A stretch of 64,000 nucleotides of DNA from a virus. The notes below the pieces were generated by a model. It saw nothing but the letters and a program-made list of their open reading frames with translations, ran no database searches and was not told the origin of the DNA. The translations under genes were made by a program, and so were the position numbers. Positions 6,891 to 14,212 of the stretch are shown here, piece by piece. The stretch spans positions 1 to 64,000 of the IMG/VR virus record IMGVR_UViG_3300017917_002762; one strand, given 5' to 3'. Numbering within the stretch: position 1 is the first letter of the stretch; each line of letters starts with the position of its first letter.

Positions 6891-7450
6891 AATACACCAA
6901 TTTCTTTGATATAGGATAAATGTAAGCCCTATAAAATGCTAAATATCTTAATTAGGATTAAACAGCAGCTATCAAAGTTTTAGGTGTAAAAAACATTGCA
7001 CAAAGTTGTAACTGAATCAATACTTATAATGACGTCTAAATAGTAATGATAGCAGTGCTAGAGACAAAGGTTAATGGTTTTAAACCAGGTTAGCTACTCC
7101 AATGTATGGTGGAGAATAATCCATGCTAAAATCCGTGTATACTATAACAAGCTGCGGATTACAATTAAGTGCAAAAACAGGTAGTTTGTTTGAAAGTTGT
7201 TCTGCCTTGGAGTAATCCTAAATTCAGTGAACTTTCAATGATGGTGAATTCTATCTAGGCTGATATATCTGAATATATATCCATTAAATATATTGTGACC
7301 AAAAGCGTCTTGACGAAGGGTAGCTCCCTTAGTTGCAATGTATTTAATGTCTAAGCATACAAGACTACCTACAGAGTTGTAAAAAATACTCACGGTGTAT
7401 GCGTTAAACCTTTATGGTGAACTAACAGTCAGCAAATCTTATTTTTAACC
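6891..7450 (+). ncRNA. Large ornate structured RNA candidate B (about 560-600 nt)
   Basis: A 599-base gene-free stretch with at least ten helices. Domain 1: TACACC 6893-6898 with GGTGTA 6983-6988, CTTTGATA 6904-6911 with TATCAAAG 6970-6977. Domain 2: TTGCAC 6996-7001 with GTGCAA 7169-7174, TTGTAA 7006-7011 with TTACAA 7159-7164, AATCCG 7130-7135 with CGGATT 7155-7160. TACTCCAA 7095-7102 pairs with TTGGAGTA 7207-7214, which lies in the loop of TGAAAGTT 7191-7198 / AACTTTCA 7230-7237, a pseudoknot. Domain 3: CATTAAATA 7282-7290 with TATTTAATG 7341-7349, enclosing CGTC/GACG and AAGGG/CCCTT hairpins. Size and complexity recall phage ROOL/GOLLD-class RNAs, but identity was not established. Confidence 0.65.
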
Positions 7451-7486
7451 TTAAATTTTTCTGTTTCTGAAACAGTACCAAAAACC

Positions 7487-8407
7487 ATGAGAATACATTC
7501 TCTTTCAACAAAAGGCTTATCTTTGAGCCAAGCACAATCAATTAGTAACTTGTGTTTTCAAAGAGCTCAAGACATTTCAAACCTAATTTCAGGTTTAAAT
7601 AATGCTACTAAGTCTCTTAAAATAGGTCAAGAAACCTATATTGAGACTGTTGGTAAACCTCTTCCTGTAAATATTGTAGCATTATTGCAGGAAAAAGCAT
7701 TGCTACATTCTACTCAAGCTTTTTTAATGGAAAACATTAAAGCTAAAGCAGAAATGTTAGAAGAAAAACAAAAAATGAGCTTTAAAAGCACCATTGTTTG
7801 TCCTGAAATACCTAAGTTAGTTAAATTTGATGATTTTCTTCAAAATGTTAATGAATTTTGGGGATGGCAACAGTTATCTGTATCTGAATACAACGAGTAT
7901 TTAGAAGCAGAAGCTTATGCAGCACATATTGGTCAATTTATTCATAAAAATAGTCCTTTGGATGATCTTAGAAAAGAATTGTCTACTATGAAAACTCTTG
8001 AATGGATTACTATTAAAGATGGAGAAAAAACTCCTCTTAAAGTAGAAATTCATCATACTCCTGAGCAATTGTTAAAAGTTCACGAAGAACTTGCAGCATT
8101 GCATAGAAAGTATGAGCAACGTGTAAATTACTTCAAAGCTAAGGTTAAAAACCTGGTTACTGAACAAAACGCACGTATTGCAAAAATTAATGCAGAAGCT
8201 CAAGCTGAAATGAATGCACAAAACGCTGTTATTTCTAACAACTATGATACTGCTTATGGTATGTATCAACAAGAAGTTCTTAGAGAGCAACAAGAGTTTG
8301 AAGCACAAAGACAGAATGATATAAAAACCATTGCTGCTTTGAGAATTGATGTAGATCCACGCTTCCAATCTGTTATAGATACGTTTCTAAAACAGTTGGA
8401 AGATTAA
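7487..8407 (+). CDS. Coiled-coil protein (306 aa), function unknown
   Basis: Helical protein: an N-terminal helical region (residues 1-95) with leucine repeats, a short loop, and a long coiled-coil segment (about 195-285) rich in A, E, Q, K and N. Codon use is more GC-rich than the surrounding genes and similar to 5036-5311, suggesting high expression or different origin. It lies between RNA candidates B and C; a strong hairpin follows at 8420-8454. It could be a structural or RNA-binding protein, but nothing in the sequence settles this. Confidence 0.7.
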   Translation: MRIHSLSTKGLSLSQAQSISNLCFQRAQDISNLISGLNNATKSLKIGQETYIETVGKPLPVNIVALLQEKALLHSTQAFLMENIKAKAEMLEEKQKMSFKSTIVCPEIPKLVKFDDFLQNVNEFWGWQQLSVSEYNEYLEAEAYAAHIGQFIHKNSPLDDLRKELSTMKTLEWITIKDGEKTPLKVEIHHTPEQLLKVHEELAALHRKYEQRVNYFKAKVKNLVTEQNARIAKINAEAQAEMNAQNAVISNNYDTAYGMYQQEVLREQQEFEAQRQNDIKTIAALRIDVDPRFQSVIDTFLKQLED

Positions 8408-8419
8408 TATATTAAAGGT

Positions 8420-8457
8420 GAAAAGAGGATAAGCACAAGCTGATTCCTCTTTTCTTT
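8420..8457 (+). terminator. Hairpin, probable terminator after the 306-aa gene
   Basis: GAAAAGAGGA (8420-8429) pairs over 10 bp with TCCTCTTTTC (8445-8454), followed by TTTA. The T-run is short, so a processing hairpin at the 5' side of RNA C is an alternative. Confidence 0.55.
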
Positions 8458-8460
8458 ATG

Positions 8461-8728
8461 TCTGAATAACAGATTTAAATATATATAATGTAAAAAACTA
8501 CTAAGATAAGTTTTTCAGATTTGATCTGAAAAACAAAACCGCTTTTCTTACAAATTAAACAAAACTGAGATAGAACTCATCGTTAAACCAAGTTACTGAA
8601 ATCTTATTAAGTAAGCAGATAATTGGTTAACACAATGAGTCTTGGTTTTTGTCTTTGCCTTTGTAGTAAGAAAAGGTCTTTGATCTTGTTGTTGATTTTG
8701 ACATTTTCTATATATCTGTTATTCAGAT
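8461..8728 (+). ncRNA. Structured non-coding RNA candidate C (about 265 nt)
   Basis: Closed by a perfect 13-bp helix, CTGAATAACAGAT 8462-8474 with ATCTGTTATTCAG 8714-8726. Inside: GTTTTTCAGAT 8510-8520 with ATCTGAAAAAC 8524-8534 (11 bp, 3-nt loop); CTTTTCTTAC 8542-8551 with GTAAGAAAAG 8666-8675; ACTCAT 8575-8580 with ATGAGT 8635-8640; and AAACCAAG 8585-8592 with CTTGGTTT 8641-8648, which crosses the previous helix (pseudoknot). No ORF of note. The nested long helices make a stable folded RNA very likely; function unknown. Confidence 0.65.
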
Positions 8729-8786
8729 AACTTTTATGTTTTTTGCAAATTTTTAAAACTTCATAAAATAACAAGATTTGTAACAT

Positions 8787-9017
8787 ATGATTTTTTCAAA
8801 TGATTATCATGCAGGAATTGGTGAAATGGTTAATAATAATTTAATCAATTGTTTTGATAAATTTATTCATCGGTTTGGTCAAGAATCTTTCAATAGAATT
8901 ATTTTTGAAGGAGAAGCTGCTAATGTTGCATATGCATATATTCATCCTTGTGATGAAATGCGTAAAACAAAAAGATTTGATGAAATACAAAAAGCATTTT
9001 TTAATGCTTATGTATAA
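8787..9017 (+). CDS. Hypothetical protein (76 aa)
   Basis: Small mixed alpha/beta protein with many aromatic residues and a basic C-terminal helix. It separates RNA candidates C and D. A shorter ORF overlaps in another frame but has poorer composition. No family recognised. Confidence 0.5.
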   Translation: MIFSNDYHAGIGEMVNNNLINCFDKFIHRFGQESFNRIIFEGEAANVAYAYIHPCDEMRKTKRFDEIQKAFFNAYV

Positions 9018-9059
9018 AACAATTGTAATTTATTCTAAACAATAACCTAAGTAATCCAA

Positions 9060-9350
9060 GATAACTTGAAACACGGTGTTTTAAGTTTTAAAACCAAGAG
9101 GTAACGTACCTCATTATGCAATCCGTTTTTTTAATCTTTAACACTTACACTCATAAGATTTGACCGTTTTATGAGTAAAAAATGTAAGAAATTACCACAC
9201 ATTTAACACCGAAAGGTGTTTAGGCTAAATAAATTTTGGTCAATAATGAGATAATTCATTATTAGATTTATGATGCCTAGTGTGGTCAGTTGAGTAAAAC
9301 TGTAAAATTTACTGCTGTTTAAATCTGTTCAGCAACCACAGATTAGTTGA
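9060..9350 (+). ncRNA. Structured non-coding RNA candidate D
   Basis: Gene-free stretch with clean helices: 9063-9073 with 9077-9087 (11 bp); GAGGT/ACCTC at 9098-9112; CTTACA 9144-9149 with TGTAAG 9183-9188 enclosing CTCATAA/TTATGAG; a three-way junction with CCACAC 9195-9200 closed by GTGTGG 9280-9285, containing AACACC-GAAA-GGTGTT (GNRA tetraloop, 9205-9220), AGGC/GCCT and AATAATGA 9242-9249 / TCATTATT 9256-9263; and AATCTGT 9322-9328 with ACAGATT 9338-9344. The GNRA loop and junction are strong signs of a selected RNA fold. Confidence 0.65.
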
Positions 9351-9400
9351 TTGATGGTGATTATCCACTTGATATTAACGTAAAGTTTTAAGCGTAACAT

Positions 9401-9530
9401 ATATTCATTTTATATTAGTTGTAATAGACTTAGAAACTTTATTGTTTGGTTCGTAGAAGATATATACGAGAAACAATATTGCAAGTATTCTCTATTACAA
9501 CTATATAAATGAATATTTTATTTTTTTTTT
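9401..9530 (+). ncRNA. Very long imperfect hairpin ending in a T-tract
   Basis: ATATTCATTT 9401-9410 pairs with AAATGAATAT 9507-9516 and AGTTGTAATAGA 9417-9428 with TCTATTACAACT 9491-9502. Inside, ATTGTTT/AAACAAT and TCGTA/TACGA continue the stem, giving one arm of about 116 nt. A T-rich run follows at 9517-9532, so it may terminate RNA D or act as a precursor hairpin. Confidence 0.6.
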
Positions 9531-9578
9531 CATTCATCATATTTAAAAACTTTTTTTCACACTTTTAAACATTTTTTT

Positions 9579-10007
9579 ATGATTAGAAACATTTCAAATT
9601 TGCCTTTTCCTCTAACAGTTATTAGTGTTATAACTGCTTTAAATTCTTTTGAAGAAGAATTTTATTTAACTGGTAGTAGATTCTTTGGAACTGAAACTGC
9701 TAATTCTGATTGGGATTTTTTTGTAAGTAAATATTATTTTAATGTTATAAAGAAATTATTAAATTTAGGATTCAAAGAAATTCCTTGTGAAAAAATGGTT
9801 GACTTAAGTTATGATATCAATCAATTTTCTACAATTTTAGAATTACGAGCTGTAGATGGAGTTATTCAAATTCAAATAATAGATAATATTCATTCTAAGA
9901 ATAGAGTGCAAGAAATTATTAAGAAAGAATATCTTTTTGAATTTAATAATATGACTAAGTCAGAAAGAAAGAAATTTTGGAGTTTGCTATTAAATATAGC
10001 AAGATAA
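9579..10007 (+). CDS. MNT-type nucleotidyltransferase-fold protein
   Basis: 142 aa. The signature of minimal polymerase-beta-like nucleotidyltransferases is clear: GSRFFG at 32-37 followed by SDWDFFV at 43-49, giving the two metal-binding aspartates D44 and D46. A third acidic strand near 80-100 is plausible. Members transfer NMPs to proteins, small molecules or RNA ends, and some act as antitoxins. The gene stands right after the long hairpin of RNA D, so an RNA substrate is possible (inference only). The C-terminus is a basic helix. Confidence 0.75.
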   Translation: MIRNISNLPFPLTVISVITALNSFEEEFYLTGSRFFGTETANSDWDFFVSKYYFNVIKKLLNLGFKEIPCEKMVDLSYDINQFSTILELRAVDGVIQIQIIDNIHSKNRVQEIIKKEYLFEFNNMTKSERKKFWSLLLNIAR

Positions 10008-10038
10008 TAATATTTTTAATCTTTAAAACAACAACGCG

Positions 10039-10200
10039 ATGAAAAAACAAAAATTTTCAATTAAAACACTATTGTTTAAATCAGTAGCAGATTTTAAATC
10101 TTGGTTTTGTTACATAACTAAGAAATTTACTGACATGAAAATCATATTTACAAAAAATGTAAATAGAAAATTTCTTTATAAAGTTAAATATAGTATTTAA
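10039..10200 (+). CDS. Small basic protein (53 aa)
   Basis: ATG at 10039, stop at 10200. About a quarter of residues are lysine or arginine, with several phenylalanines and tryptophan, typical of small nucleic-acid- or host-protein-binding phage peptides. It is followed 8 bases later by a near-perfect terminator, which supports it being the last gene of a transcript. No family recognised. Confidence 0.5.
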   Translation: MKKQKFSIKTLLFKSVADFKSWFCYITKKFTDMKIIFTKNVNRKFLYKVKYSI

Positions 10201-10207
10201 CTTTGTT

Positions 10208-10247
10208 ACGTAGTTTGTAATAATACATTACAAACTACGTTTTTTTC
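10208..10247 (+). terminator. Strong rho-independent terminator
   Basis: ACGTAGTTTGTAA (10208-10220) pairs perfectly over 13 bp with TTACAAACTACGT (10228-10240), followed by a run of seven T. Confidence 0.85.
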
Positions 10248-10266
10248 TTATTTAATAATTGTAAAC

Positions 10267-10860
10267 ATGAAACAATACACAAAATTACCAGTACCAAAGG
10301 ATTCTATTTTTGACAGAAAATGGTTTAACTTATACAAAAAAACTATTAACTACAAAATAAGATTGTTTTTTAATGGTGTGAGTAATGTAATTAGATGGAT
10401 ACCCACTATTTATCAAGATGCAGATTGGGATGATTATTATATCTTAAATATATTACAAAAAAAGATAGAAAATCAAAGAAAGTATTTGGTAAATGCTAAT
10501 AGACATACTAAGATAAATGAGGATAATTACTGGATGACAGTTGCTTTAAACTTAATTGAAAGAACCAAATACGAACATTACTCAGTAGAATATTTAGATT
10601 ATGCTGAATTTGATAGTAAGTTTGTTCCTTCTAAAACACGTGAAGGTTGTTTTGAATGGAAACAAGTAGAAATTTCAGAAAATTGGGATGATTACTTATC
10701 AAAATATAAATCAACCGTTAGAAAAATATTAAAAAAACAACCCGAATTAATAAATAATAAACATGATTTATCACATAGAGTTGCTTCTGAAGTGCAATTT
10801 AAATGTAATAATTTAATGTGGGAAGTTTTAAAAAGAAAATTATCACATTGGTGGGATTAA
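10267..10860 (+). CDS. Conserved phage hypothetical protein with IRW-P-xx-DxDWD motif
   Basis: 197 aa. The segment VIRWIPTIYQDADWDDYY (about residues 41-58), followed by a helical region with paired basic residues, is a pattern I recognise from many phage proteins of unknown function. The C-terminal half contains another tryptophan-rich acidic segment and a basic end. Preceded by a strong terminator, so it starts a new transcript that continues into the RNA elements at 10881-11169. Confidence 0.65.
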   Translation: MKQYTKLPVPKDSIFDRKWFNLYKKTINYKIRLFFNGVSNVIRWIPTIYQDADWDDYYILNILQKKIENQRKYLVNANRHTKINEDNYWMTVALNLIERTKYEHYSVEYLDYAEFDSKFVPSKTREGCFEWKQVEISENWDDYLSKYKSTVRKILKKQPELINNKHDLSHRVASEVQFKCNNLMWEVLKRKLSHWWD

Positions 10861-10880
10861 TAAATCAAAAGGTTTTAGTA

Positions 10881-10956
10881 GTGTTGTTCCCTTGAGAAAG
10901 GAATATTAGTTAAGAGGATGATAAGATTCCTACAACACAGGGGATTTCTCATCCTC
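10881..10956 (+). ncRNA. H-type pseudoknot RNA element E
   Basis: GTGTTGT 10881-10887 pairs with ACAACAC 10932-10938, and GAGGATG 10914-10920, inside that loop, pairs with CATCCTC 10950-10956, a classical H-type pseudoknot with two 7-bp stems. A small TTCC/GGAA hairpin lies in between. It ends six bases before the tRNA-like element at 10962, so it may be part of the same transcript or its leader. Confidence 0.6.
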
Positions 10957-10961
10957 AAATT

Positions 10962-11048
10962 GGAGCACAGAATAGAAAACGTGGCAGGGTTACCTATAAT
11001 TAGGATTTAGTTGCCTAAGCCTTCTTGGTTCGACTCCAAGGTGCTCCA
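10962..11048 (+). tRNA. tRNA-like gene 1, atypical interior
   Basis: Seven-bp acceptor stem GGAGCAC / GTGCTCC (10962-10968, 11041-11047) and a perfect T-arm CTTGG-TTCGACT-CCAAG just inside it. The interior is odd: a candidate anticodon arm TTAGG..CCTAA has a 9-nt loop, and about 32 nt, instead of 19, separate the acceptor from it with no clean D-arm. The anticodon cannot be read safely. It may be a degenerate tRNA, a mimic, or carry a small insert. Confidence 0.5.
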
Positions 11049-11053
11049 CATAT

Positions 11054-11169
11054 AGTCAGGTAGCGGAATGGTAGACGCAGATATAATTCTTCGTGAAAAT
11101 CAATGGTATGGTGAGAGTCCATGTAAAATCCTAGATACCCATTACAGGTTCGATTCCTGTTCTTGACTG
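11054..11169 (+). tRNA. tRNA-like gene 2, Leu-type D-arm with oversized interior (116 nt)
   Basis: Acceptor AGTCAGG / CTTGACT (one G-U), D-arm GCG..CGC with the GGTAGA loop typical of tRNA-Leu, and perfect T-arm ACAGG-TTCGATT-CCTGT. Between D- and T-arms are about 65 nt instead of the 35 or so of a class II tRNA. An extra hairpin region, AATGG..CCCATT, encloses ATGG-N7-CCAT. No unambiguous anticodon loop. Either an insert-containing tRNA or a tRNA mimic. Confidence 0.55.
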
Positions 11170-11210
11170 GACAAGATATGTGTAGGAGGTAGAAATATCT
11201 CCTACATTTC

Positions 11211-11241
11211 TTGTTTTAATTAACAAAAGTTCGTATATTTG
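11211..11241 (+). promoter_or_regulatory. Bacteroidota-type promoter for the HNH gene
   Basis: TTG at 11211-11213 and TATATTTG at 11234-11241 with a 20-base spacer, matching the -33/-7 consensus, 22 bases before the ATG at 11263. Confidence 0.6.
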
Positions 11242-11262
11242 TGACTACGAAAATATAAATAT

Positions 11263-11676
11263 ATGCAAAGATTTTTTGATAAAGTAAACAAAACTAATAC
11301 TTGTTGGTTATGGACAGCAGGATTAAGAGGTAAAACAGGATATGGTGCATTTAAATTTAATGGTAAAGTTATAGATGCTCATAGAGTATCTTATGAATTA
11401 CACAATGGAGTTATTCCTGATGGAATGTATGTATGTCACACCTGTGATAATAGAAAATGCGTAAATCCCAATCATCTATTTTTAGGTTCTCCTAAAGATA
11501 ATTGGCAAGACGGATTTGATAAAGAAAGAATTAAACCATTAGGAGGAATAGATATAGAGAAATTAAAAAAACATCCAAGTAGAGGTGCATACCTTAGAGG
11601 ATGTAGATGTGAAGAATGTAAAGCTATTAATAATATGATGGTTAAAAGATATAGAGAAGGATTAAAAAATAAATAG
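11263..11676 (+). CDS. HNH homing-type endonuclease
   Basis: 137 aa. The canonical phage HNH core is present: AHRVSYELHNG (about 46-56), then MYVCHTCDNRKCVNPNHL (64-82) with paired cysteines and the final N-x-x-H, followed by the LGSPKDN segment. A C-terminal basic zinc-like CRCEEC region (about 110-118) may help DNA binding. It is a free-standing gene with its own promoter, inserted beside tRNA-like genes, a common landing place for homing nucleases. Confidence 0.85.
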   Translation: MQRFFDKVNKTNTCWLWTAGLRGKTGYGAFKFNGKVIDAHRVSYELHNGVIPDGMYVCHTCDNRKCVNPNHLFLGSPKDNWQDGFDKERIKPLGGIDIEKLKKHPSRGAYLRGCRCEECKAINNMMVKRYREGLKNK

Positions 11677-11705
11677 TCCTGTCCTGACTGCAAAAAAATA
11701 TAATT

Positions 11706-11906
11706 ATGGTAATAGTAAAATTAAAAAATTGTATTCATCAAAATAGGAAGAATCAAAATACTACATTTTGGTTTTCTAAGAAAAAATATGGTTTTAATAA
11801 AGAATATGTTGTGACATCTGATTGGGTTCTAAATAATTTGGAATTGTTAACCGCTGATATTAAACGTCAAAAGGATACAAAAATTGAAATAGAGTTCCTG
11901 TCCTAA
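11706..11906 (+). CDS. Hypothetical protein (66 aa), basic
   Basis: Basic small protein with aromatic-rich middle (about 20-40) and an acidic last strand. It sits between the HNH gene and a 92-aa gene with short spacers. No recognised domain. Confidence 0.5.
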   Translation: MVIVKLKNCIHQNRKNQNTTFWFSKKKYGFNKEYVVTSDWVLNNLELLTADIKRQKDTKIEIEFLS

Positions 11907-11927
11907 CTACTATAAAATTTAAAAAGT

Positions 11928-12206
11928 ATGGAAAAAAAAGAAAAACTTGAATATTGGTTTTGTGAAATTGGACCAATAGATAGAAGTAAAGTTCTTAGTG
12001 GTGGAGATTATCCATTAAGAATGGCAATTCAAAATAAATTTATCGAAATTTTTGGTAAGCAAGCTGAAAGTTGTTCCAGTGGTTGGGGACTAACTAAAGA
12101 AATGAAAACAAGATTAGATATTATTTCTTTTCTACCTACAATAGACCCAAGTGGCGAGATATTAAAACAAATTGATGAAATATTATCAAAAAGACCAATG
12201 TATTAA
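11928..12206 (+). CDS. Hypothetical protein (92 aa)
   Basis: Mixed alpha/beta protein with conserved-looking segments EYWFCEIGPIDRS (9-21) and SSGWGLTKEM (50-60), then a helical end. The preserved tryptophans and glycines suggest a real folded domain, but I do not recognise it. Confidence 0.55.
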   Translation: MEKKEKLEYWFCEIGPIDRSKVLSGGDYPLRMAIQNKFIEIFGKQAESCSSGWGLTKEMKTRLDIISFLPTIDPSGEILKQIDEILSKRPMY

Positions 12207-12213
12207 ATAAAAT

Positions 12214-12266
12214 GGGCAAGTAGCGGAATTGGTAGTGATGGTCATATAATGACAACTGTTAATCTT
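12214..12266 (+). pseudogene. tRNA 5'-half remnant
   Basis: GGGCAAG-TA-GCGGAATTGGTAG matches the acceptor 5' strand and D-arm of Leu-type tRNAs (compare 11054 and 14967), followed by a GTCA-TATAA-TGAC hairpin. No matching acceptor 3' strand or T-arm follows before the RNA ligase gene, so it is a broken tRNA or tRNA-derived element. Confidence 0.5.
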
Positions 12267-12312
12267 AAAAAAATATAAATTACTTATTATTTATTAAAAA
12301 ATTAATAAAAAA

Positions 12313-13440
12313 ATGGAAAATTTAAATAGCTGCTGCTATGTAGCAAAGATCAAAGAAATTGAATCAATTCCTGGTGCAGATAATATTGAACAAGTACTTA
12401 TTGGAGGATGGAATTGTATTACCAAAAAAGGTGAATATAATATAAATGACCTAGTAGTAATAGCAACCACAGATGCTATCATTCCTCAAAAATTATCAGA
12501 TGGATTAGGTATTACTAATTACTTACGTAAAGGTCAACGTGTAAGAACAGTAAAACTTCGTGGAGTTTATAGCGAGTGTTTAATTATTCCAATCACCTTT
12601 ATACCTGTAAAATACAGAACAGAAGGTACAGATTGTATGGAATTATTAGAAATCTTTAAGTATGAACCACCAGTTAAACAAGTACAATTATCATCAGGTA
12701 AAAAAATTAGATATCAATCTAATCCAGCTTTCCATGTTTATTATAAGTTTCCTAACTTAAAAAATGTACCTGGAATGTTTACTGAAACTGATTTAGTACA
12801 AATAACAAGAAAAATACATGGTACTAATGCTAGATATGGTATAATTAAAAAAATTAAATTATCATTTTGGGATAGAATTAAAAAGTTTTTAAGACTAGCA
12901 GATGAATGGATTGATTATGAATTTGTTGTGGGTAGTCATAATGTAGAGAAAGGTTCTGATTCTCAAGGCTTTTATGATACAAATGTTTGGTATGAAATTG
13001 CTGATAAATACAACATCAAAAAGAAATTATGGGATTATATTAAAGTAAGAAGTTCTATTGATCCTCTAGAAACTGGTGTTATTATTTATGGTGAAATATA
13101 TGGTGCTGGTATTCAAAAGAATTATAATTATGGTTTAAATGATCTTGAATTTGTTATGTTTGATATGACATGGAATAATCATTATGATTCTACAATGGTA
13201 ACAGAATATGCAGCTAATAATATTATAAAACTACCTCATGTACCTGTACTATATGAAGGACATTGGTCACAAAGTATTCAAGATACATTCGTATTTAATA
13301 ATTATATAGAAAACAGTAAAGTGCCTCATGAAGGTATTGTAATTAAACATATATCAGGTGAAAGAAACAAAGTGGCAAAAATTATTAATCCAGAATATTT
13401 AACATATGGTGAAAAACATGATATTGGTGATAATCACTAG
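12313..13440 (+). CDS. RNA ligase, DRB0094/Rnl5-like
   Basis: 375 aa. An N-terminal OB-fold-like region (1-110) resembling tRNA-binding domains precedes the nucleotidyltransferase domain. Motif I is KIHGTN at 167-172 (predicted AMP-accepting Lys167), motif III/IIIa EIYGAG at 261-266 and VMFDM at 281-285, motif IV HEGIVIKH at 339-346, motif V AKIINP at 355-360. This is the order of the Deinococcus-type RNA ligases that seal 3'-OH/5'-phosphate nicks in RNA. It lies among tRNA-like genes and 28 bp before a metallophosphatase gene, which suggests an RNA (tRNA) repair or splicing module (inference). Confidence 0.85.
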   Translation: MENLNSCCYVAKIKEIESIPGADNIEQVLIGGWNCITKKGEYNINDLVVIATTDAIIPQKLSDGLGITNYLRKGQRVRTVKLRGVYSECLIIPITFIPVKYRTEGTDCMELLEIFKYEPPVKQVQLSSGKKIRYQSNPAFHVYYKFPNLKNVPGMFTETDLVQITRKIHGTNARYGIIKKIKLSFWDRIKKFLRLADEWIDYEFVVGSHNVEKGSDSQGFYDTNVWYEIADKYNIKKKLWDYIKVRSSIDPLETGVIIYGEIYGAGIQKNYNYGLNDLEFVMFDMTWNNHYDSTMVTEYAANNIIKLPHVPVLYEGHWSQSIQDTFVFNNYIENSKVPHEGIVIKHISGERNKVAKIINPEYLTYGEKHDIGDNH

Positions 13441-13467
13441 TTAAAAAAATAAATCTAGTTAAAAATT

Positions 13468-14205
13468 ATGAATAAAATAATAATAATAGGAGATATTCAC
13501 GGAAGAGATATTTGGAAACAAATTATCAATATAGAAAATGATTGGGACAAAGTAATATTTATTGGTGATTATTTAGATTCATACGATATTCCAGGAATGA
13601 AACAATTAGAAAATTTAATGGATATTATTGAGTTTAAAAAGCAAAACTTAGATAAAGTTGTATTATTATTAGGTAATCATGATCATCAATACCAAAAGTT
13701 TTCACAAAATGAAATTTATAGTGGTTATCAAGCAGGAATAGCTTCTCAATTTCAATTTAAATTAGATGAATATAAACATTTATTTAAAATAGCACATCAA
13801 GAAGGTCAATATTTATTTTCTCATGCTGGTATAAGTGAAGAATGGTGTAATGATTCATTTGAAAATTGGAATATAGAAAATATTGTTAAAAGAGTAAATG
13901 AACTTTATCATTATCAACCATTTCATTTTAATATACAACCAGGTGAATCTCATTGTGGTCAAGAAACATATCAAGGACCACTATGGATTAGACCTAAGAG
14001 TTTAATGGCTGCTAATAAAAAAAGTGAATTAAAAAAAAGATTTATTCAAATAGTAGGACATACAAGTTATAAAACCATTGATATGGGTAAAGCAACAGGC
14101 GGTAGATATTATTTTATTGATACTTTAGAAAACGATAGAGGTGAATATTTAATTATTGAAAATAATACACCAAAAAAAGCATTTATAAAAAACAATTTAA
14201 ATTAA
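13468..14205 (+). CDS. Calcineurin-like metallophosphoesterase
   Basis: 245 aa. Metal-binding motifs in order: GDIHGR 8-13, GDYLDS 33-38, GNHD 69-72, a histidine in FSHAG (about 117-121) and VGHTS near 193, the PPP-type serine/threonine phosphatase arrangement. Directly follows the RNA ligase in the same direction with a 27-base gap. In RNA repair systems a phosphoesterase heals 2',3'-cyclic or 3'-phosphate ends before ligation; that role here is inferred from the pairing. A protein phosphatase remains possible. Confidence 0.85.
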   Translation: MNKIIIIGDIHGRDIWKQIINIENDWDKVIFIGDYLDSYDIPGMKQLENLMDIIEFKKQNLDKVVLLLGNHDHQYQKFSQNEIYSGYQAGIASQFQFKLDEYKHLFKIAHQEGQYLFSHAGISEEWCNDSFENWNIENIVKRVNELYHYQPFHFNIQPGESHCGQETYQGPLWIRPKSLMAANKKSELKKRFIQIVGHTSYKTIDMGKATGGRYYFIDTLENDRGEYLIIENNTPKKAFIKNNLN

Positions 14206-14212
14206 AAAAAAT

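Noticed and set aside
8072-8368. Minus-strand ORF within the 306-aa gene
   Set aside because: It is a shadow of the coiled-coil gene with hydrophobic low-complexity composition.
5961-9530. Group I or II introns in the structured intergenic stretches
   Set aside because: No GTTCAGAGACTA-type R element or AAGATATAGTCC-type S element, and no domain V-like hairpin was seen; flanking ORFs are complete by themselves.
10636-10651. Second CACGTG near a parS-like sequence inside the gene at 10267
   Set aside because: Only the central six bases and one flank match; the arms lack TGTT and AACA.
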